A DNA stretch of 5,929 nt from Candidatus Rifleibacteriota bacterium (GTDB lineage Bacteria; Muiribacteriota; Ozemobacteria; Ozemobacterales; Ozemobacteraceae): contig JAQUZA010000215.1 of NCBI GenBank assembly GCA_028691595.1, positions 1-5,929 of the forward strand. The letters are read 5' to 3'. This document shows positions 1-5,511 of this stretch, one piece after another. Numbering within the stretch: position 1 is the first letter of the stretch; each line of letters starts with the position of its first letter. The notes below the pieces were generated by a model. That model was not told the DNA's origin. It did not search any database and saw only the letters and a list, made by a program, of their open reading frames with translations. Both the position numbers and the translations under genes were made by a program.

Positions 1-226
1 CAAAAAAGGAGGTGTAACTCTTACAGGTAGCCTGGTGAAAAGTTCAGAAGTCCAAGAAGGCGACGATAAATCGCCTGGGGCCGAACCCGGATTGAATTGA
101 TTGAGTTCAGATGATAACCGCAGACATTATAGGTAACATGGACACTAAAATGAAAACGGTAAGTCAGAAGAGCAAAAACGGTTTAATACGGCGGTGCCCC
201 GAAGGTCTAAAAATTAATTAAAACCT
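1..226 (+). other. ORF-free structured leader upstream of the SLH porin gene, identity unknown
   Basis: No convincing coding sequence lies here. The stretch is unusually rich in potential RNA structure for an upstream region. A 6-bp hairpin pairs 58-63 (AGGCGA) with 71-76 (TCGCCT) around a 7-nt loop. A short CAGG/CCTG hairpin lies near position 25-35. AACCG at 116-120 can pair with CGGT at 157-160. It could be a long 5' UTR, a cis-regulatory RNA, or the remnant of a structured RNA running in from the left edge. The start GTGTAACTC at 13-21 followed by a small hairpin loosely recalls the 5' end of a group II intron, but no domain V and no reverse transcriptase are present. A weak promoter (TTGAGT at 101-106, CATTAT at 125-130, 18-nt spacer) is possible. 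I do not recognise a riboswitch consensus. Confidence 0.3.
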
Positions 227-238
227 GAAGGGAAATTT

Positions 239-2143
239 ATGAAACGTATTTCAATGCTTCTCGTAGCTGTTATGGTTCTTTCGACCGTAGTAGCAAGTGC
301 TAATCCTTTTTCTGATGTTCCGTTTTCACACTGGGCTTATGATGCAGTAAACAAACTGTCTGCCAATGGCATTCTCCAGGGTTATCCTGATGGTCGCTAC
401 AAAGGCAACCAGACCGTTACCCGCTATGCTCTCGCCATGGTAACTGCCAAAATGCTCGCCAACGTTGAACAGATGCTCGAATCAGGCATCGGTACCAACC
501 TGGTAACCAAAGCTGACCTCCAGACCCTCGAAAAACTGACTGTTGAATTCGCAGACGAACTCGCACTCCTCGGTGTTAAAGTTACTGCTCTCGAAGACGA
601 CATGCAGGTTGTAAAAGAAGATGTTTCTATGCTCAAAAAAGACGTAGAAGGCATCAAAGATTACATGGCCAAAGGTGGCATGGAAAAAGTTAAGCTTTCC
701 GGTGACATGATGGTCAGGCATACTAACGTAAGCCATAAAAATGACTGGGCAACTCAGACTGTTGCAGGCAACAGCAATAACTCTCTCACCGAAAGCCAGA
801 TTCGCTTCAAGTTCACCGCCAATATCGATGAAAACATCACCGCCGTTGCTCGCTGGCGCATGTTCATTGATAACACTGACGTAGCTTATGGCAATCAGTC
901 TGCTCGCGGTGGTGCATTTGGTATTAATGGTATTGGTGTTACCAGCGCGTCTGACAACGTTATCGACACTGCTTACCTGAAAATCAAAGACATGTTCCGT
1001 TTTGGTGGCGATTTCCTGTTTGGTCGAAATATGGTCAGCCAGGGTCACAACCTGCTTGTAAACAACTATATCGATGCAGTTCGCTATAGCAAACGCTCTG
1101 GTGACATCGATATTACTTTCCAGACCATGTACGATCGCCACGTTGGCAGCTATAAGGATGACGCAGCCGTTGATTATCGCAATATCTGGAACCTTAATCT
1201 TGGTACCAAATATCGTGATCACGACCTGTATATGGGCATCTACATGCAGGACGAACCCAACCTTGCCAATCGCCGCCACCCCCTCTATAACAGAGTTCTT
1301 AACCCAACTCCGGCCTTCGTTTTGAACAATCCGGTTGTTGCCAACGCTGGTTGCCAGAGCGGCGACAGTCGCTGGGACGTAGAATTCGGTTCAAAGGGCG
1401 CTATCGGTAATAATGTCCACTGGGATTACGACCTTGGTTTTGCTTATACCAACTACGAAATTGATATGGTTAACAATGCTGCTAACACTCTTATCAGCCC
1501 GGAAATGCAGGGTTGGATGGGTCATGTAGCCGTTAAATGGGACAGCAAAAAAGAATGGGCTGCCAAACTTGGTTTCACCTTTGCTGATGACGAATCTGTC
1601 GGTGCAATCTCTCTCAACAACGACGTAAGATATTCTGATGGCTCAGAAACTCCATATGAAGATATCAGCCGTGGTAACCGCTATTTCGTAAATGGTCTTA
1701 CCAATATGACAGATCTCAAGCTCCAGGTTGAATATCGCCCCAGAGACAGCAAACACTATTTCAGACTCGCAGGCGATATGCTTGATGAAATGGAAGACAC
1801 TGTTACTAACGACCTTACCAGATATTCTCAGGCTAATGCAGTAGCTGCTGATGCTGCTCATTGCACTAACGCTGGTATTCCAGCTGGTTATAATAAGACC
1901 AACACTGCTTATGACCGTTGGAACAACTTTGGTGTTTCTGATGCCAAGGCTACTGTACTTACTTTTGAATACCGCTATCAGCTTGCTGAAAACACCAGAA
2001 TCAGAGTCGGTTATACCAACTTTGATTTCGATGGCAAATTCCAGAAGAACACTGGTGCTGGTTCACTCTCTGCCGGTCGCGGTCTCGGCATCAATGACTA
2101 TGATTACAATCAGTTCTGGGTTGAAATTTTCAACAAGTTCTAA
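239..2143 (+). CDS. SLH-domain outer-membrane porin (OmpM-like), wall-tethering beta-barrel
   Basis: This 634-residue protein probably forms an outer-membrane beta-barrel channel and ties the outer membrane to the peptidoglycan or its secondary polymer. Residues 1-21 are a signal peptide with a likely cut after VASA. One SLH domain follows at about 24-74 (FSDVPFSHWAYDAV, then GILQGYPDGRYKG, then VTRYALA). Residues about 88-143 form a charged, heptad-like coiled coil. From about 150 to the end the sequence alternates in amphipathic strands rich in Tyr, Asn, Gly and Arg, and it ends in Phe, as outer-membrane barrels usually do. The order signal, SLH, coiled coil, barrel is that of OmpM and related proteins. 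The start is supported by GAAGGG at 227-232, six bases before the ATG. The usual Glu of the SLH TRAE/TRYE motif is Ala (T61-R62-Y63-A64). There are only two cysteines, C372 and C542, both in the barrel region. The gene stands alone, with its own terminator downstream. The architecture is confident; substrate specificity cannot be read from the sequence. Confidence 0.92.
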   Translation: MKRISMLLVAVMVLSTVVASANPFSDVPFSHWAYDAVNKLSANGILQGYPDGRYKGNQTVTRYALAMVTAKMLANVEQMLESGIGTNLVTKADLQTLEKLTVEFADELALLGVKVTALEDDMQVVKEDVSMLKKDVEGIKDYMAKGGMEKVKLSGDMMVRHTNVSHKNDWATQTVAGNSNNSLTESQIRFKFTANIDENITAVARWRMFIDNTDVAYGNQSARGGAFGINGIGVTSASDNVIDTAYLKIKDMFRFGGDFLFGRNMVSQGHNLLVNNYIDAVRYSKRSGDIDITFQTMYDRHVGSYKDDAAVDYRNIWNLNLGTKYRDHDLYMGIYMQDEPNLANRRHPLYNRVLNPTPAFVLNNPVVANAGCQSGDSRWDVEFGSKGAIGNNVHWDYDLGFAYTNYEIDMVNNAANTLISPEMQGWMGHVAVKWDSKKEWAAKLGFTFADDESVGAISLNNDVRYSDGSETPYEDISRGNRYFVNGLTNMTDLKLQVEYRPRDSKHYFRLAGDMLDEMEDTVTNDLTRYSQANAVAADAAHCTNAGIPAGYNKTNTAYDRWNNFGVSDAKATVLTFEYRYQLAENTRIRVGYTNFDFDGKFQKNTGAGSLSAGRGLGINDYDYNQFWVEIFNKF

Positions 2144-2157
2144 TTGTAACCACAAAT

Positions 2158-2175
2158 GCTGATCCACGGATCAGC
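2158..2175. repeat. 8-bp inverted repeat just past the porin stop codon
   Basis: GCTGATCC at 2158-2165 is perfectly complementary to GGATCAGC at 2168-2175, with only two bases between them. In RNA it would form a compact hairpin in the 3' UTR, 15 bases before the terminator stem. It has no T-tract, so it is not a terminator itself. It may be a stabilising 3' hairpin or a protein-binding dyad. Confidence 0.6.
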
Positions 2176-2190
2176 TGAGAACTCGAAACG

Positions 2191-2221
2191 AACCCGTCGG
2201 GCGTAAGCCCGGCGGGTTTTT
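2191..2221 (+). terminator. Rho-independent terminator of the SLH porin gene
   Basis: A 12-bp GC-rich stem pairs 2191-2202 with 2207-2218, with one G-T wobble and a GTAA tetraloop, followed by a T run at 2217-2221. It lies 48 bases after the stop codon. On the opposite strand the stem is not followed by a T-tract, so it acts only on + strand transcripts. It separates the porin from the next gene as an independent unit. Confidence 0.93.
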
Positions 2222-2243
2222 CAATTTCCGGAAAAGAATTTCT

Positions 2244-2273
2244 CACGGATGAACACGGTTAGACACAGATAAA
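2244..2273. repeat. Three tandem degenerate 10-nt units (CACGGATGAA type)
   Basis: Three consecutive 10-nt units can be read: CACGGATGAA (2244-2253), CACGGTTAGA (2254-2263) and CACAGATAAA (2264-2273). From memory, very similar strings built on CACGGAT and CACAGAT occur between genes in many unrelated bacteria, so this is probably a copy of a dispersed intergenic repeat rather than a local operator. It lies between the porin terminator and the next promoter. Confidence 0.55.
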
Positions 2274-2359
2274 TGCATGGCCACCTTCAATTTTGATTTT
2301 TAAACGGGTCGGATTCGTCGCTGAAGGCTCACAAATACCCTTGATCAAATTGCCCGCAG

Positions 2360-2381
2360 GGGGTTCAGCATGCTGAACCCC
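2360..2381. repeat. 22-bp perfect palindrome (half-site GGGGTTCAGCA)
   Basis: The half-site GGGGTTCAGCA at 2360-2370 is followed without a spacer by its exact reverse complement at 2371-2381. It ends 19 bases before the -35 box of the downstream promoter, a position where an activator or repressor dimer could act. It could instead be a dispersed palindromic repeat, since the surrounding intergenic region carries other repeat-like sequence. An ATG inside it (2370) is in frame with the downstream gene but is not the likely start. Confidence 0.7.
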
Positions 2382-2400
2382 TACATTTGCACATGCGATG

Positions 2401-2429
2401 TTGACATTCAGACAGGTGGGATTTATGCT
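2401..2429 (+). promoter_or_regulatory. Sigma-70-type promoter of the secreted-protein gene
   Basis: A perfect -35 box TTGACA (2401-2406) is followed, after an ideal 17-nt spacer, by TATGCT (2424-2429), a 4-of-6 match to the -10 consensus. Transcription would start near 2436, giving a 5' UTR of about 45 bases before the ATG at 2481. This placement also argues that the upstream in-frame ATG at 2370 is not used. Confidence 0.62.
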
Positions 2430-2464
2430 GCAGTTAACAGACCTATCAATGTACCGTTTTGTCG

Positions 2465-2470
2465 AGGAGG
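2465..2470 (+). promoter_or_regulatory. Ribosome binding site that fixes the start at 2481
   Basis: A perfect AGGAGG lies ten bases upstream of the ATG at 2481. The sequence after that ATG is a textbook signal peptide. Together these place the real start 37 codons downstream of the longest possible open frame. Confidence 0.85.
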
Positions 2471-2480
2471 ACATCAATTC

Positions 2481-3407
2481 ATGAAACTCAGATTTCTTGC
2501 TGTAGTCGCCCTTTTTGCGCTTTGCACCGTTTCGGCGTTTGCTGGTGCCATGCTGCCCCTGGTTCCGGGTGATGCTTACCTGGTTGTAAATTTTGATTTT
2601 GCTGCCCTTGCAAATCAACCAGAGATAAAAGCCCTCGTTGAAACTCAGCTCAATAACCAGAACGAAACCTATACTGACTTCTATAAACGCGCTGGAATCG
2701 AACCGGCCCGCGATATCAAAAACGTTACAATTTTTGTGGACGCACAGGAACGCGCCGGCGTTATCGTTGACGGCGCTTTTGACACTGCTAAAATTTCTGA
2801 GCTCGTTCAGAGCGATGCCGAACTTGCCGGAAAATTCGCTGTGTCAACCATCGAAGGTATGCAGACCGTTAAGAACACTGCGAACGAAAACGCCAGCATG
2901 ATGTTTGTTAACAAAAATACAGTCGCTTTCGGTTCCGAAGACATTCTTAAGCAGGTTGCCGCTCTCAATTCCGGCAAGGTTGCCAATCTTGGCGACAATA
3001 AAGATTTTACCGGCATGATGGGCAAGGTTGATACCAGTTCACAGTTCTGGGGCGCAGTAGTTGCCGGCCCGAACTGGCAGACCCGTGTGAATGTTCCGGT
3101 TACCGGCCTCGAAAATCTTAAAACCGCTTTCTTCAGCGTTGATTACGACAAAGAATTCACCATGATTTTTACGGCACTCATCGGTAATAAAACCGAAATG
3201 CCCAAATTCATCGCTGCCATGCAGAACCTGCTCGATGCCTTCAAAGGCTGGGTGGCATCTGTTCCTGAAATGACTGAACTTCTCAAGAGCGCTCAGATTC
3301 AAGATAACAAAGAAGACATGGCCCGCATCGTCGTCTCGATGCCAGCCGAACAATTCAAAGCCTCGATGATCAAAATCGCCGAAAAGGCCAACGAAACCAA
3401 AAAGTAA
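2481..3407 (+). CDS. Secreted protein of unknown function (DUF3352-like resemblance)
   Basis: This 308-residue protein is exported: residues 1-21 are a signal peptide (positive MKLR start, hydrophobic core, likely cut after SAFA). C15 lies inside the hydrophobic core in FALC and does not form a lipobox, so this is not an evident lipoprotein, and the mature chain has no cysteine. After LPLVPGDAYLVVNFD (25-39) comes a helical stretch. Next is RAGIEPARDIKNVTIFVD (70-87), a 'GI-P-RDI' turn leading into a beta strand, then GVIVDGAFD (93-101) and a long C-terminal helical part rich in Lys and Glu. This pattern resembles bacterial secreted proteins grouped as DUF3352 and similar, whose role is unknown. 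The match is by eye and uncertain. There are no catalytic motifs, metal sites or membrane anchors. The gene is a single transcription unit with its own promoter and terminator. The body is surely coding and the function is open. Confidence 0.88.
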   Translation: MKLRFLAVVALFALCTVSAFAGAMLPLVPGDAYLVVNFDFAALANQPEIKALVETQLNNQNETYTDFYKRAGIEPARDIKNVTIFVDAQERAGVIVDGAFDTAKISELVQSDAELAGKFAVSTIEGMQTVKNTANENASMMFVNKNTVAFGSEDILKQVAALNSGKVANLGDNKDFTGMMGKVDTSSQFWGAVVAGPNWQTRVNVPVTGLENLKTAFFSVDYDKEFTMIFTALIGNKTEMPKFIAAMQNLLDAFKGWVASVPEMTELLKSAQIQDNKEDMARIVVSMPAEQFKASMIKIAEKANETKK

Positions 3408-3422
3408 CCCTGGTCCAACCAG

Positions 3423-3459
3423 AAAAGCCCGGTGTCTCATTGAGATCACCGGGCTTTTT
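3423..3459 (+). terminator. Intrinsic terminator, possibly bidirectional
   Basis: A 12-bp stem pairs 3423-3434 with 3447-3458. It is extended inside by TCTC/GAGA around an ATT loop and followed by T residues at 3455-3459. It lies 15 bases after the stop codon of the secreted-protein gene. Read on the other strand, the stem ends in four Ts and lies 66 bases past the stop of the converging glycosyltransferase gene, so it may terminate both transcripts. Confidence 0.92.
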
Positions 3460-3524
3460 GCAAAATTATTGGCTGTACAGATTGAATTCTGTCGAAAGTG
3501 CTTTGAAAGCGTGCAGAGCAGGTT

Positions 3525-5231
3525 TCAGGCCTCGGGGTTATTCCACTTGTGACGAAGAACCTGAAGCACAAAGACGGGTATTTTCATCATCCGCATAAAG
3601 CGTGAGGGCTCAAGCCATAGGCGGAAAAGCCATTCGATGCCGCACTGCTGCATCCAGACCGGGGCGCGTGGCAGGGTCTGAGAGATTACATCGAAACTGC
3701 CACCAACCCCGATGGCTACTCCGTGATCAATATAGCCTCGAAGTTTGGCAATAAACCATTCCTGTCTTGGCACCCCCAGTGCTACAAAAATAATGTCGGG
3801 TCGGGCTGATGCTAATTTTTTCAGTATTGCTTCTTCTTCAGGAGAATCAGAAGAAAAGTAACCGTGCTCGATGCCGCAGATGTCTATCTTGCAGTTTTGA
3901 CTGAGAGTTTGGGCGGCCTGTTCAGCAATGCCGGGTTTGCCACCCAGAAAGAAAAGTTTCCAGCCATTTCTTGAAGCGTGCTCGCAAATCTGGCTAACAA
4001 GCGCAACGCCTGGAACCCTTCCTGGAAGGGGAGTTCCGAGAAAGTCAGAGGCCCAGACGATACCTGCACCATCAGGAACGACCATTTCGGCCCGGCACAT
4101 TACTGACTTGAAGCGGTCTTCTTCACCGGCCCTGACAAGGGCCAGAGAGACAGCTGTGACAATGTGCATGAGACCGGAATTCTTTCTATTTAGATAATTG
4201 GCAATAGTATCGATAACCTGGGTTGGAATGACAGCATCGATAAAAATGCCCAGCATTTCGATTTTAAGGGGTGCTGGCGACCTCGAAATGTTTCGGCGGG
4301 CAAATGTTGTGACGAAACCGGCAAGAGAGCTCAGTAACAATAAAAACAGCGCAAAATAACCAAATGCCGGAGAATCGACCAGAACCAGAAGCCCAAAAAA
4401 GTTCAGACAAAGAAAAATGATTCCCGAAAAAACAACGGTTTTTTCGCGTTGTAATGACCATGACCATTGGCGCTCACCCGAACGTTCCGGCCGATGAAGT
4501 CTGTTGCCAAAATAAGATGCAATAATCAATGTGCTGATCAGTGCAAAAGGAAAAAGGATGACCATCGATGGAATGAACAGGCCGAAAAACAGCAGGTTGC
4601 CTGATCCTTCGATCTGTGAAACCGCTGCCAGCATTAATCCTGCTGCAAATATGCCGCTGCTGCCTGTCAGCGCTCTGTTTCCGGTTGCTGAGAAAAGCAG
4701 AAGTATAATTGAAGCTGTCAGCAGGGCTGTGTTGATGGTGGTAGCAATTATCGAATGCGTACCGGTTGAGAAGAAAATAAACTGTGAAAGGCTGGTGGTA
4801 GCAAGCAGTATAAATGGCATTTCGTAAACGAGTGCCGAAATCTTCAGACACAGGGTTATAAGTAAAACCCATACCAGCACCGCAAAAATGCGAAATATGC
4901 TTACTGGTGCCGAAAGGGCCGAAAACATCCCGGCCACAATTATTATTATGCACCAGGGCAGTAATGTATTGTAGGAAACGCGGTATCTGTCCCTCAAATA
5001 GCCCAGAATTGCCAAAGCAAAAGCTGCGCCGGCAAAAGCCATGAATGGAGGGGAGTTGAAAACCTTTTCTGGCAGACTGGCCCCCAAAATCGCCCCTAAA
5101 AATGGAAACGCGCCAGCGTAACGGCCACGCCCAAGGGCAAAAGGCTGAGATCTGGTTAAAAGGGTTCCTGCAGCCCAGAAAATGAGCGCAAAAACAACCG
5201 AAAGAAGAATTGAAAGTATCTGATCTGTCAT
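3525..5231 (-). CDS. Membrane-fused GT26 (WecG/TagA/CpsF) glycosyltransferase with degenerate WecA/MraY-like N-terminal domain
   Basis: This 568-residue protein has two parts. Residues about 1-313 hold roughly ten transmembrane helices laid out like a WecA/MraY-type transferase. FPFLGA (42-47) matches the family's 'P-x-LGG' turn, GYLRDR (77-82) its 'G-x-x-DDR', and TGSSGIFAAG (189-198) its 'GDSGSlflG'. The acidic residues are largely gone, and the His-rich HLHH loop is replaced near 244-262. Residues about 322-568 form a GT26 domain, the family that adds the second sugar (often an N-acetylmannosamine-type residue) to undecaprenyl-diphosphate-linked GlcNAc. It shows PDGAGIV (386-392, with the likely catalytic D387), RVPG (405-408), LGGKPG (429-434), HGYF (456-459), GVPRQEW (486-492), GVGGSFDV (508-515), RAP (522-524), EWLFRL (533-538) and EPSR (541-544). 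WecG and TagA are normally about 245 residues, so the N-terminal half is an addition. I chose the ATG at 5231 because it opens directly into the first helix. A longer frame would need a TTG at 5345 and adds 38 unlikely residues. No Shine-Dalgarno site is evident. The GT26 call is firm; the WecA-like origin is inference by motif. Confidence 0.92.
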   Translation of the reverse strand: MTDQILSILLSVVFALIFWAAGTLLTRSQPFALGRGRYAGAFPFLGAILGASLPEKVFNSPPFMAFAGAAFALAILGYLRDRYRVSYNTLLPWCIIIIVAGMFSALSAPVSIFRIFAVLVWVLLITLCLKISALVYEMPFILLATTSLSQFIFFSTGTHSIIATTINTALLTASIILLLFSATGNRALTGSSGIFAAGLMLAAVSQIEGSGNLLFFGLFIPSMVILFPFALISTLIIASYFGNRLHRPERSGERQWSWSLQREKTVVFSGIIFLCLNFFGLLVLVDSPAFGYFALFLLLLSSLAGFVTTFARRNISRSPAPLKIEMLGIFIDAVIPTQVIDTIANYLNRKNSGLMHIVTAVSLALVRAGEEDRFKSVMCRAEMVVPDGAGIVWASDFLGTPLPGRVPGVALVSQICEHASRNGWKLFFLGGKPGIAEQAAQTLSQNCKIDICGIEHGYFSSDSPEEEAILKKLASARPDIIFVALGVPRQEWFIAKLRGYIDHGVAIGVGGSFDVISQTLPRAPVWMQQCGIEWLFRLWLEPSRFMRMMKIPVFVLQVLRHKWNNPEA

Positions 5232-5239
5232 AGGTATGC

Positions 5240-5245
5240 AGTATA
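5240..5245 (-). promoter_or_regulatory. Possible -10 box giving a leaderless glycosyltransferase mRNA
   Basis: On the minus strand TATACT, a 5-of-6 match to TATAAT, ends eight bases before the ATG at 5231. Transcription from it would begin at or next to the start codon, which would fit the lack of a Shine-Dalgarno site. No good -35 box lies 16-18 bases upstream, so this is tentative. Confidence 0.22.
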
Positions 5246-5334
5246 CATCGGCTGTCAGCTGATGTGATTTGCAAAAAATTTTGTAACCCGTTTCACAGGC
5301 AGCGCGGTTCAACCGGTGAACAGCATCTAGTGCT

Positions 5335-5473
5335 CTGTCACACAAGAATCTGTAGTAATTCCGTCATTCCCGCGAAAGCGGGAATCTTATCTCTAAAGGC
5401 TTAGATCCCCGCCTTCCCCCTTTCGGGCACAAGCGCGAGGATAATGGGGAAATCGCTAATTAGAATGTGACAG
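5335..5473. repeat. 8-bp inverted repeats framing a REP-like element (MITE-like candidate)
   Basis: CTGTCACA at 5335-5342 is the exact reverse complement of TGTGACAG at 5466-5473. The two copies lie on either side of the two-hairpin repeat at 5361-5442, and the whole span of 139 bases carries no gene. It could be a small non-autonomous mobile element, but I see no target-site duplication, and an 8-bp match over this distance can occur by chance. Confidence 0.3.
5361..5442. repeat. Two-hairpin REP-like dispersed repeat
   Basis: The first hairpin is perfect: ATTCCCGC (5366-5373), a GAAA loop, then GCGGGAAT (5378-5385), preceded by CCGTC. The second arm, ATCCCCGC (5405-5412), pairs at 7 of 8 positions with GCGAGGAT (5435-5442) across a 22-base loop. 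The motif GTCATTCCCGCGAAAGCGGG is, from memory, a very common intergenic repeat in many bacteria, usually as a pair of such hairpins. The second hairpin here looks enlarged or decayed. It lies between two minus-strand genes, upstream of the glycosyltransferase. Confidence 0.72.
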
Positions 5474-5511
5474 CGGACTGGAATGCATGAAAATCGCCCG
5501 GAAAACGCCTG

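Noticed and set aside
1..238. A complete group II intron or a known riboswitch in the leader
   Set aside because: No domain V signature, no reverse transcriptase and no recognised riboswitch consensus were found; only a weak resemblance remains.
482..1279. 265-codon open frame on the minus strand inside the porin gene
   Set aside because: It is antisense to a clearly coding gene with signal peptide, SLH domain and barrel, and it shows no recognisable protein features of its own.
2244..2273. CRISPR-like repeat array
   Set aside because: The units are only 10 bases, directly adjacent, degenerate and without spacers.
2370..2480. 37-codon N-terminal extension of the secreted protein from the ATG at 2370
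   Set aside because: That ATG lies inside a palindrome and upstream of the promoter. The ATG at 2481 has a perfect AGGAGG and begins a signal peptide.
2520..2530. Lipoprotein signal at C15 of the secreted protein
   Set aside because: The residues before the Cys (F-A-L) do not fit a lipobox, and a good signal peptidase I site follows at SAFA.
4474..5274. 266-codon second frame on the minus strand overlapping the membrane half of the glycosyltransferase
   Set aside because: It is the same strand in another frame, with a Cys/His/Phe-rich composition typical of a shadow of hydrophobic coding sequence.
5232..5345. Longer form of the glycosyltransferase starting at a TTG at 5345
   Set aside because: It adds 38 residues of polar, Cys-rich sequence with no ribosome site, ahead of an ATG that opens directly into the first membrane helix.
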